Shown: in pieces, positions 6,401-11,999 of the stretch
Numbering within the stretch: the stretch's first letter is position 1
How the letters are laid out: every line of letters starts with the position of its first letter
NCBI GenBank assembly: GCA_027451915.1
Contig: DAIDHU010000045.1
Span: 1-11,999 of the forward strand
Source of the DNA: Thiomonas sp.
Lineage (GTDB): Bacteria; Pseudomonadota; Gammaproteobacteria; Burkholderiales; Burkholderiaceae_C
Reading direction: 5' to 3'
Length of the DNA stretch: 11,999 nucleotides
The notes under the pieces: generated by a model
The model's input: the letters and a program-made list of their open reading frames with translations, nothing else
Databases searched by the model: none
What the model was told of the DNA's origin: nothing
Program-made: the position numbers and the translations under genes

Positions 6401-6890
6401 GCGACATGTAGTACACCCAGGTGGTGTAGGCGGTCGGGCTCGAGGTGCTGTAGGACTCGAGTGCGAAGTCCATGCTCGGGAGGTACTGGCCGAGCACCGT
6501 GAGAATGCCGGCCTTGGCCACGTTCAGGCGACTGGCGCTGTTGTCGTACAGCACCCCGCCGGAGGCGTAGGTATAGGGGGCCGACGCGGTCTGCGTGGGG
6601 GTCAGCGGCGGCGAGAAGCCGGAGGGCACCAGGTAGTTGACCGGCGAGCTGCTGTTGGTCAGGCTGCTCAGGTCGCTGGACAGGTAGCCCGAGCCGGTCA
6701 TGATGGCGCCGCTGAGGTCGCCGTCCATGGATTCGGAATTGCCCAGGGCGATCACGATCTGCGGGCGCTGCGAGGCGGTGGCGGCCAGCGCGAGGGGGAT
6801 CGACCAGGGCCCCGCGGACATGCAGGCGGCGAGGATGCCCGCGAGTCCGGCGCGCAGGATGCGTTGCAAGGTGTGCTGGGTCGGCTTCAT
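3462..6890 (-). CDS. pilY1: PilY1, type IV pilus tip-associated adhesin and assembly factor
   Basis: This 1142-residue protein is close to the usual ~1150 for PilY1. I start at the ATG at 6890 because GGAG (6900-6897) lies 6 bases upstream; an ATG at 6902 would add four residues. Residues 1-37 form an export signal. A von Willebrand A-like region follows: LGNSESMDGD at 49-58, VTDGLP near 425 and YVIGLGAG near 505. The C-terminal half has the PilY1 beta-propeller signatures TNDGFLYAI near 725, WAWMPSVLLPQL soon after, and YVGDTTGNIWSFDL near 905. PilY1 sits at the pilus tip with the minor pilins, supports pilus extension and surface adhesion, and can signal through its A domain. Two oddities: the first Asp of the metal-site motif DxSxS is Gly, and I see no calcium loop of the DxNxDGxxD type before the VGDTTGN motif. 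It is the last pil gene of the operon. Confidence 0.93.
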   Translation of the reverse strand: MKPTQHTLQRILRAGLAGILAACMSAGPWSIPLALAATASQRPQIVIALGNSESMDGDLSGAIMTGSGYLSSDLSSLTNSSSPVNYLVPSGFSPPLTPTQTASAPYTYASGGVLYDNSASRLNVAKAGILTVLGQYLPSMDFALESYSTSSPTAYTTWVYYMSPSGGFSFANSLPSNGFTSYAAYQSFVSASQASGTTPSPAPTRWVNNPCYNYLNASSSVSSYCASIAQLYGSDKLADNQYMQIAASSDDPSVNDVLYAGGLAAVGVAYGGPSPSNPFSYYSLSQYEASLNNIQSTYSNSYPSAVARTTTPTNAGYIPFSPQVMYAQRGFGYGANQSATTGKTVVAMSSNLDSLTPGSSSFNTTLSSDTALFQTALAPETNSTGTKEIKASAGQATTAGLVQGAGSLLGSLTASCAGQYVILVTDGLPTMDLSGNNWPPLGSAAGQGYGVHAAFYGVAANSSYGIVDDSSNTAGASGALDAANTNDQALIDTISAIQALAKKGIKTYVIGLGAGVDSSANPAAYYALNAMAIAGGTVHEYPASNVPAFSSALSTIAASIFGDVIAAAPAVPGYVQSGSLAYLLASNNVYGSEQGYLDAFATDANGNVATSPVWQLQMTKAQRQTGLLTDSGSGTTVTTLASQSAAAFGNPTSPTAATIINYTIDPSYNSGQYLAGRASGSFLGTVSSQADKPQILSRPNNPDFIGSSSYRSFAQLNSARSPLVLFTTNDGFLYAISAGSNSTTGGGTLQWAWMPSVLLPQLQNYPTFQGTNPMSGGFTTVDSADASGNWATYVVGTAQNGALHYDLQLTGCSTAGVACTPGISKVWFDQQSGFTSPPQAAPQAPAIWWDANNVAYAYYFTTSSAASYLNVKRLYDGSTSSVKLGFTPSSTSYVDVAGGKLYVGDTTGNIWSFDLTTGTTASKVTGPTLVGTVPNETGAGAVRYLGMAQTSTGIYLWATNDHQVTVFKFTGGAIASSTTGWTTWWWSSTGGSGYYASTGMTTTTANPGVSSTTAPYWLDSGSTITDSSAVEASTLIVPVTITPQSSCGISTAQYDFFDLALGTFPQNKFYDQNHNYLTANPVIGLGTAFSPTISQNGNGSAIVYGTASQNSQGKIGFQVAATSGLHVGPGVVGWQPVWITQP

Positions 6891-6909
6891 GCTGAGCTCC
6901 ATGCCCGCG

Positions 6910-7455
6910 TTATTGCAGGATGCAGGCGCGGTAGACCGCCTGGGTGGTGGCCGCCCCGGCGGCCGGATTCGCGCTCGCGGTGGCCTGCACCCAGATGTTG
7001 TAGAACACCGCGATGTAGCCCGGGTTGCACAGGGTGCTGTCGATCACGCCGGTGGGCGTGACCAGCTGGAGCACCTGGAATTGCTGGCGCCCGGTGCCGT
7101 TGGCCAGGGTCACGGTGGTGGCCTGGCACAGGTTGTTGCTCTGGCAGCCGGACCAGAAGCTGGCCGAGGCGGGCTGCACGTTCTGGGTGTTGCCCACGTA
7201 CCAGGCCGGCGGCGAGGACTGGTACTCCAGCAGGCCGCCGGTGCCGATGGCCTGGGTCACGGTGGAGCGCAGCGCGGCCATCTGCTGGTTGGCGGCGTCG
7301 CGGGCCTGCGCGCGCCACAGATAGGAGCCCGAGAAGGTGTCGTTCTGCAGGCTGCGGTCGTAGATGGCCAGCAGCGCGATGGGCAGGATGATCAGGAACA
7401 GCGCGACCACCACCAGCAGCGCCGCGCCCTTCTGTGCGTGCCTCGAGCTCATCAT
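6910..7455 (-). CDS. pilX: PilX, type IV pilus minor pilin
   Basis: This protein is about 181 residues long. The start MMSSRHAQKGAALLVVVALF shows a short basic leader, a Lys-Gly prepilin cleavage site and a long hydrophobic helix, as in PilX/GspK-like minor pilins. A Glu at mature position 5 is absent. Then comes the PilX-type stretch with NDTFSGSYLWRAQARDAANQ. Four Cys lie in the pilin head (WSGCQ, NLCQ, TLCNPG, YRACILQ end). PilX joins FimT/U, PilV and PilW in the tip complex that primes pilus assembly and carries PilY1. The ATG at 7455 overlaps the pilW stop (ATGA). The next ATG at 7452 has TGGAA 6 bases upstream and may be the true start. The gene ends 19 bases before the PilY1 start. Confidence 0.88.
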   Translation of the reverse strand: MMSSRHAQKGAALLVVVALFLIILPIALLAIYDRSLQNDTFSGSYLWRAQARDAANQQMAALRSTVTQAIGTGGLLEYQSSPPAWYVGNTQNVQPASASFWSGCQSNNLCQATTVTLANGTGRQQFQVLQLVTPTGVIDSTLCNPGYIAVFYNIWVQATASANPAAGAATTQAVYRACILQ

Positions 7456-8660
7456 TGGTTCCATGCGACGTTGCGCAGATAGACCGTCTGCGTGAACACC
7501 TGGTACTGCCAGGCGTTGCCGGCCGGAGGGGTGTAGGTCTCGTCCAGCACACTGAGCGTGGCGGGGTTGCCGGTGCGCCCGGCCGTGTTGGGCTTGCGCA
7601 CCACGTAGGCGAGTTCCACCGCCCCCACCTGCCCCTGCTGGTTGGCCCCGGAAATCGTCGACCAGGGCACGAAGCCCTGCAGCTGGCCGCTGACCACCGG
7701 CGCGTACAGCGCGTGCAGCAGCACCACGTTGCCGGCCACGGGGCTGTCGCTGACCACGGTGCCCAGGGCGTTGATCACGGTGCGCCACAGGTCGGGGGTG
7801 CCGGGCGAGGTGGGGTCGGGGCGGATGCTGTAGCTGACCTGGATCGGGCCGCTGGCACCCGAGATCTGGCCGAAGTCCTGCACGTAGGCCTGCGCCAGGT
7901 CGGCGGTGGTGATGGCCGGGCTGACGGCCGGGTTGGCCAGGCTGGACACGCCGTTGAATCCGTTGGGCGGGTTGATCACCGTGCTGCTGCCCGAGTTGTG
8001 CACGATCTGGTTGGCCGCGCCGCCGGTTCCGGTGATCTGGAAGCGGATGCAGATGTTGCGCGCGGGCAGCACCACGATGTCCACGTCGCCCACCTGGAAG
8101 GCCGAGTTGTTGGCGACGAACAGCGCGGCGTTGCTCAGGCTGCCGTTGCTGGCCTTGACCACGCGCACGCTGCCCGGCGCCACCGTGCCGCCCTGCCCGA
8201 AGTTGGCGGCGTAGAACATGGTGATGGCGTCGGTGGCGGCGCCGCCGGGGCTGGCGTAGTTGAAGGCGGTGCTGCTGGTGCCGGGCACGTAGCCGCTGGT
8301 GCTCTGCACCACGCTGGACACGGGCCACTGGTTGCTCATCTGGTTGGGGTTGAGATTGCTGTTGTAGGTGAGCAGCCTGGCGCAGCGCCCCTGGCCCGAG
8401 GGGCCGTTCATCATGAACCCGGCGCGCGACAGGTCGTCGGACAGCAGGGTCATGCTCACGCGGGCGTGGTCCTGCAGGCGCGAACTGTCGCTTGCGCGGA
8501 TGCCGTTGGACTCCAGGCTGGTGAAGGAGATGAACAACAGCAGGCCGAGCATGGCCGCCACCGCCAGCGCGACCAGGGTCTCGATCAGCGTGAAGCCACG
8601 GACGCCAGGCCGATGCGGGGCGGGGCTGCGAGGCGGCAGGAAATCGGGAACAGGCTTCAC
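7452..8660 (-). CDS. pilW: PilW, type IV pilus minor pilin
   Basis: This protein has about 402 residues if read from the GTG at 8660, just after the pilV stop. A TTG at 8684 would overlap pilV by 23 bases and seems less likely. After a basic, Pro-rich leader of about 29 residues comes GVRG/FTLIETLVALAVAAML, the prepilin peptidase site with Glu at mature position 5 and an N-terminal membrane helix. DHARVSMTLLSDDLSRAGF and NGPSGQGRCARLLTYN follow, as in PilW/GspJ proteins. The size is typical of the longer PilW proteins. It acts in the inner-membrane minor-pilin complex that initiates pilus assembly with PilV, PilX and FimT. The leader is somewhat long for a type IV prepilin, so an internal start remains possible. 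Confidence 0.88.
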   Translation of the reverse strand: MKPVPDFLPPRSPAPHRPGVRGFTLIETLVALAVAAMLGLLLFISFTSLESNGIRASDSSRLQDHARVSMTLLSDDLSRAGFMMNGPSGQGRCARLLTYNSNLNPNQMSNQWPVSSVVQSTSGYVPGTSSTAFNYASPGGAATDAITMFYAANFGQGGTVAPGSVRVVKASNGSLSNAALFVANNSAFQVGDVDIVVLPARNICIRFQITGTGGAANQIVHNSGSSTVINPPNGFNGVSSLANPAVSPAITTADLAQAYVQDFGQISGASGPIQVSYSIRPDPTSPGTPDLWRTVINALGTVVSDSPVAGNVVLLHALYAPVVSGQLQGFVPWSTISGANQQGQVGAVELAYVVRKPNTAGRTGNPATLSVLDETYTPPAGNAWQYQVFTQTVYLRNVAWNQ

Positions 8661-8661
8661 G

Positions 8662-9171
8662 TCAGAATCCGTCCTGCAGGACAAAGTTGCGTTGCAGGCT
8701 CCCGCCGAATGCCGAGCGCACGGTGATGGACGCGCTGAGCTGGCAGGGCGCGGTGGGGTTGCATGCGCCCGCGCTGCTGCTGCCGGAGGGGATGGTGGAG
8801 ACCGACAGGGACAGCAGGTCGGGGTATTGCACGAGCTGCGCCTTCCACCAGTTCAGCACCGGGTTCAGCGTGGAGTTGCTCACCGAGGGGTTCTGGGCGC
8901 CGAGCTGCAGTCCGTTGAGCGCTGACAGTGCCGCTGAATTGCCTTCCACCACCGCCAGCAGGCTTTGCGCGGTGCTGGTGGCCGTGAAGGTGCGCTGGGC
9001 CTGCACGTTGGCCACGTAGGCCTGGTTGACCAGCAGCACCAGGCCGCTGGCGGCGGCCAGGAACAGCAGCAGGGCCACCAGCACCTCCAGCAGGCTCAGG
9101 CCGCGCTGGGCGCCGCGTGCCGCGGCCGGGCCGCGCCGCCGCGTGGATGGATGGACGGGCTGGACGTTCAT
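8662..9171 (-). CDS. pilV: PilV, type IV pilus minor pilin
   Basis: This 169-residue protein starts at the ATG at 9171, which overlaps the fimT stop (ATGA). A GAG 6 bases upstream is the only ribosome binding hint. A basic leader of about 24 residues (STRRRGPAAARGAQR) precedes RG/LSLLEVLVALLLFLAAASG, a prepilin cleavage site with the conserved Glu, as in PilV/GspI. The body includes VQAQRTFTATSTAQSLLAVV and a late Cys pair (GACNPTAPCQL). It takes part in the minor-pilin tip complex. The overlap on both sides of the gene argues for a single transcript. Confidence 0.87.
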   Translation of the reverse strand: MNVQPVHPSTRRRGPAAARGAQRGLSLLEVLVALLLFLAAASGLVLLVNQAYVANVQAQRTFTATSTAQSLLAVVEGNSAALSALNGLQLGAQNPSVSNSTLNPVLNWWKAQLVQYPDLLSLSVSTIPSGSSSAGACNPTAPCQLSASITVRSAFGGSLQRNFVLQDGF

Positions 9172-9653
9172 GATGCGCTCGTGCTGACCACGCCTCCGGG
9201 AGAAAGCAGGACCTGCCAGGTGCTGCCGCCGCCGCTGACGGTGGCGCTGGTGCTGGCGCTGGCGGGGCTGCAGCTCAGCCCGCTCGCGCCCTGGGTGCAC
9301 AGGGCCACGCTGCCATCGCCCAGGAAGGAGACGGTCTTGGACAGGGCCTGGCAACTCACGCCGCTGGCGCCCGTGGAACCCGCGCTGAGCAACTGGGCGC
9401 CAGCGGTGGTGGCCACCGTGTAGCCGCAGCCGTTGGGGGTGAAGGTGACCAGGCTGGAGGTGTTGAGCGCGTACTGGCGCGCGAAACGCAGCGCGTCGGC
9501 GAGCTTGGCGGCCGTGGACTTGGCATTCGAGGCGGCCACCTGCGGCTGCAGGCTGGGCAGGGCCACGGCGAGCAGCACCGCGGCGATGGCCATGACCACC
9601 AGCAACTCGATCAGCGTGAAGCCCCTGACTGGCTTGAAGCCTTGCGCGTGCAT
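9168..9653 (-). CDS. fimT: FimT/GspH-type minor pilin, first gene of the pilus operon
   Basis: This 161-residue protein begins MHAQGFKPVRG/FTLIELLVV, with a short basic leader, a Gly-Phe prepilin cleavage site, Glu at mature position 5 and a hydrophobic helix ending VALPSLQ. The region after the helix (SNAKSTAAKLADALRFARQY) is the GspH/FimT signature. The end WQVLLSPGGVV matches the family's last strands. Four Cys in the head could pair. FimT/FimU/GspH proteins are minor pilins, and some FimT proteins bind DNA during uptake for transformation; I cannot tell which role applies. It is the promoter-proximal gene of the minus-strand operon that ends with pilY1. The ribosome binding site is weak (GGGTAGGG close to the ATG). 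Confidence 0.87.
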   Translation of the reverse strand: MHAQGFKPVRGFTLIELLVVMAIAAVLLAVALPSLQPQVAASNAKSTAAKLADALRFARQYALNTSSLVTFTPNGCGYTVATTAGAQLLSAGSTGASGVSCQALSKTVSFLGDGSVALCTQGASGLSCSPASASTSATVSGGGSTWQVLLSPGGVVSTSAS

Positions 9654-9842
9654 CGCCCTACCCGTTCCCGGCCCTCGACGCGGGCCGCCATGCATGCATC
9701 CTGCCCATCGGCCCCCGGGCGCTGCAAGGGCTTTCCGGCGAAAGGTAGCAAGCGCCCGACGAGCGGTAGCCGCCCCGTGCGGCGCGGGCCACGCTAGGAT
9801 GCGAACTGTCCCGACCCCGCCGCAAAACCACCTTTTTGTTCG
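9654..9842. promoter_or_regulatory. Divergent intergenic region between fimT and the GGDEF gene
   Basis: These 189 bp must hold the start signals for the pilus operon (leftwards) and the GGDEF gene (rightwards). I found no convincing -35/-10 pair or -24/-12 element on either strand. A 10-bp palindrome, ATGCATGCAT, lies at 9690-9699 (37-46 bases upstream of the fimT ATG) and could be an operator, but it is short. The last 20 bases before 9843 are relatively AT-rich. Confidence 0.45.
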
Positions 9843-11045
9843 ATGGCAGGCCCTCCCCTTCAGGCAACCGCGAAGGCCGCGCCCGGCTCCGGGCCGGCGC
9901 CCGACACCTCGGTGGACCAGGCGCGGGTGCAGCTGAGGTCGATCCCGGTGGGCTTCGCGGGCAGCGTGGTGCCGGCCGCGGTGGTGAGCTGGATCCTGCG
10001 CCACCATGTGGCGCATGCCCGCCTGCTGCTCTGGTTCGCCGTGCTGTTCGCCGCGCATCTGGGGCGGGTCGCGGTGTGGGTGCTGGGGCGAGCGGACGTG
10101 GCCGCCGGGCGCAATCCCCATCTGTGGCTGCGCTGGCTGCGCCTGAGCGTGATGGGCCTCGGCCTGGTGTGGGCGGCGCTTCCGCTGATCCTGCCCGCCG
10201 GGCGCCCCTTCGACGAGATGCTGGTGACCGCGGTGATCATCGCGGTGTGCGGCGCCGGCGTGGCCCAGCAATCCTCGGACGCCTGGTCGGCGCTGTTGTT
10301 CATGCTGCCGCCCGCGCTGGGCATGAGCGCGCGCCTGCTGGTGTCCGAGGACACCACCCTGCGCACGGTGGGCGGCCTGATTTTCATCTACTTCGCCTAC
10401 CTGGCCCTGGCCACGCACCGCATCCAGTCCTCCTTCCTGGAGCTTTCGCGCCTGCATGCGGCGGCCTCGCGCCTGTCGTTGCACGATTCCCTCACCGGCC
10501 TGCCCAATCGCCTGGCGCTGCACCGCAGCCTGCAGGACGCGCTGGAGCGCGCGCGGCGCAACGGTACCGAGGTGGCGGTGGGCTACATGGACCTGGACGA
10601 CTTCAAGCAGATCAACGACCGGCTGGGGCATGCCGCCGGCGACAAGCTGCTGCGCGAGGTGGCGCGGCGCTGGACCACGCGCATGCGCAGCACCGACGTG
10701 CTGGCCCGCCTGGGCGGCGACGAGTTCGTGATGGTCATCGCCGACATCGACCCGAACCTGGCGCAGGACGAGCTCGCCGGCGTGTTCGATCGCATCGAGC
10801 GCGCCGTGTCCGAGCCGCTGCGGGTCACGCCCACGCGCCAGGTGCGCATCCAGTTCAGCATGGGGGTGGCGCGGTTTCCGGCGGACGGCCACGACATGCA
10901 CATGCTGCTGCGCGCGGCCGATGCCGCCATGTACCAGCTCAAGCAGCGCAAGGGCCGGCGCCGGACCTGGTGGCAGGTGGGGGTGCGCGGCGACGGGCCG
11001 CTCAAGCCCGAGGTGGACTCGCAGCCCTCAGCAGCAGCAGATTGA
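9843..11045 (+). CDS. Membrane-bound diguanylate cyclase (GGDEF protein)
   Basis: This 400-residue protein makes c-di-GMP from two GTP. After a ~35-residue polar start, about six hydrophobic segments follow (roughly 36-54, 60-82, 100-118, 126-142, 149-164, 173-190). They form a membrane sensor region I cannot assign to a named domain. The GGDEF domain runs from about residue 210 to 375. It contains DSLTGLPNR (215-223), the metal and base-binding stretch DLDDFKQINDRLGH starting at D250, and RLGGDEF with GGDEF at 291-295. RSTD at 282-285 has the right spacing for the inhibitory I-site, so product feedback is expected. All key residues are intact. No EAL domain is present. The ATG at 9843 has no clear ribosome binding site. 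The gene is divergent from the pilus operon, a plausible target of its signal, and its last 44 bases overlap the converging flippase gene. Confidence 0.92.
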   Translation: MAGPPLQATAKAAPGSGPAPDTSVDQARVQLRSIPVGFAGSVVPAAVVSWILRHHVAHARLLLWFAVLFAAHLGRVAVWVLGRADVAAGRNPHLWLRWLRLSVMGLGLVWAALPLILPAGRPFDEMLVTAVIIAVCGAGVAQQSSDAWSALLFMLPPALGMSARLLVSEDTTLRTVGGLIFIYFAYLALATHRIQSSFLELSRLHAAASRLSLHDSLTGLPNRLALHRSLQDALERARRNGTEVAVGYMDLDDFKQINDRLGHAAGDKLLREVARRWTTRMRSTDVLARLGGDEFVMVIADIDPNLAQDELAGVFDRIERAVSEPLRVTPTRQVRIQFSMGVARFPADGHDMHMLLRAADAAMYQLKQRKGRRRTWWQVGVRGDGPLKPEVDSQPSAAAD

Positions 11046-11999
11046 CCCCGGCGTAGGTCGCGTAGCTGAGCAGCCAGGCGGCGCCGATCCACGCCAGGCC
11101 GGCGCGCGCGGCGCCGGCGGCCAGCAGCGCCGCGAACAGGGGCAGCGATGCCAGCTCACCCAGGGCGATGGCCCGCGCCCTGCCCTGGGCGTACAGCGCG
11201 AACAGGGGGATCCAGGCGGCCACGCGCAGCAGGCTGCCGCTGAAAAACAGCGCGGTGGCGCCCGCGCCGGGCACGAAGCCGCTGCCGTACAGGGCTTCGA
11301 ATACCCACGGGCGCAGCAGCAGCAGGACCGCGAGGGCCAACGCGCTGGCCGGCAACACGGCCCGCGCCGCGGCGCGCAATTCCTGCGCCCAGAGCGGCGT
11401 ACCCCAGGCCCGGCCGAAGCGCGGCAGGTACAGCACCGACAACACGCTGGCGGCGATGGAACTCACCCAGTCGGAAACCCGCCACAGCGCCTGCAGGCTG
11501 GCGGCCGCCTGCCAGGAAAGCCCCTGGGCGGTGAGAGCGCGCGCAGCCAGCATGGAGGCCGGGCCGAGCACGCCCAAGGCCAGGCCGGCCGGAAGGTAGC
11601 GCAGGAGTTCACCGCTGGTCACGGGGGCGGCACCCGGCGAGCGCGGCACCGCGCGCAGGGTCCACGCGGCCACGGCCAGGGCCAGCAGCGCCTGCGCGCC
11701 GGCCAGCCAGCGCACCACCGGCAGGCCCTGCGCGGCGTGCCGAGCCTGCAGCGCATGCCCGCCCGGCGCGAGCGCGGCGACCAGCACGCCGACCCCGGCG
11801 CCCAGCAGGGCGAGCAGGAACTGCAGGCGCAGGCGCTGCGCGCCCAGCCAGTAGCTGCCGGCCAGGGAACCCAGGCTGAGGGCCACGCCCGCCAGGCCGC
11901 CGAGCGCCAGATCATCGCGCGGCAGGCCGATGGCGCCGGCCCAGGGCGCCGGGCCAGCCGCCACGGCGCACAGCAGGGCCGCCACCGCGGCGCTGAGCG
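11002..11999 (-). CDS. Wzx-type polysaccharide flippase (MOP superfamily), 3' part only
   Basis: The reading frame is open through the right edge, so the N-terminus is missing; about 331 residues are visible. It is strongly hydrophobic, with about eight to ten membrane segments. The region SLQALWRVSDWVSSIAASV followed by LSVLYLPRFGRAW resembles O-antigen and enterobacterial common antigen translocases (WzxE-like), which move lipid-linked sugar units across the inner membrane. FEALYGSGFVPGA also fits this group. Such genes usually sit in surface-polysaccharide clusters, so one may continue beyond 11999. The stop at 11002-11004 lies inside the 3' end of the GGDEF gene. It could be another MOP exporter, but the LQALWR and LPRF region favours polysaccharide. 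Confidence 0.7.
   Translation of the reverse strand, partial: LSAAVAALLCAVAAGPAPWAGAIGLPRDDLALGGLAGVALSLGSLAGSYWLGAQRLRLQFLLALLGAGVGVLVAALAPGGHALQARHAAQGLPVVRWLAGAQALLALAVAAWTLRAVPRSPGAAPVTSGELLRYLPAGLALGVLGPASMLAARALTAQGLSWQAAASLQALWRVSDWVSSIAASVLSVLYLPRFGRAWGTPLWAQELRAAARAVLPASALALAVLLLLRPWVFEALYGSGFVPGAGATALFFSGSLLRVAAWIPLFALYAQGRARAIALGELASLPLFAALLAAGAARAGLAWIGAAWLLSYATYAGVNLLLLRAASPPRA

Noticed and set aside
3408..7061. A plus-strand open frame of more than 1200 codons opposite pilY1
   Set aside because: It is an antisense shadow caused by high-GC codon bias. The translation is low-complexity Gly/Ala/Val/Arg sequence with no domain, while the minus strand encodes a recognisable PilY1.
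9654..10901. Upstream extension of the fimT frame through the intergenic region and across the GGDEF gene
   Set aside because: The frame is merely open. The prepilin leader fixes the fimT start at 9653, and the extension is antisense to a well-supported GGDEF gene.
1..11999. CRISPR arrays, tRNA or rRNA genes
   Set aside because: No short regularly spaced repeats and no tRNA- or rRNA-like sequence were seen.

Overview
The window is high-GC DNA that looks like a betaproteobacterium, most likely Burkholderiales. This is inferred from the order of the minor-pilin genes, the codon bias and the protein families; no rRNA or tRNA is present to confirm it. Almost every gene lies on the minus strand. 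The one exception is a diguanylate cyclase gene at 9843-11045.

Right part (3462-11999). A compact minus-strand operon encodes the minor pilins and tip adhesin of a type IV pilus, in the order fimT/gspH-like, pilV, pilW, pilX, pilY1. Neighbouring genes overlap by a few bases or nearly touch. A 189-bp spacer separates fimT from a divergent membrane-bound GGDEF protein with intact active-site and inhibitory-site motifs. c-di-GMP commonly governs pilus function and surface attachment, so the pairing makes sense. At the right edge is the 3' part of a Wzx-type polysaccharide flippase gene, which converges on and overlaps the cyclase gene. A small MTH1187/UPF0045-type thiamine-binding protein gene (3007-3318) follows pilY1, where pilE is often found.

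Left part (1-2858). This is the unusual region. A full-length gene of no family I recognise (1872-2858) encodes a Cys-containing N-terminal region, a linker, and a hydrophobic Gly/Ala-rich C-terminal tip. Its stop codon overlaps the start of a small two-helix membrane protein gene. Downstream, that pair recurs in decayed form: a tip-only remnant plus membrane protein (1534-951), then a linker-plus-tip remnant plus membrane protein (914-238). After that a new full-length N-terminus begins at base 55 and runs off the left edge, with a nearly identical copy of the upstream region and first 18 codons. The architecture is that of a polymorphic toxin locus: one intact toxin with its immunity gene, then orphan toxin tips each keeping an immunity gene. 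Base composition supports tip exchange. By hand count on single 60-base lines, the toxin N-terminal region is 72-75% GC like the pil and GGDEF genes, while tip and immunity lines are 50-65%. Toxicity, immunity and any secretion route are inferences; no secretion-system gene is visible here.
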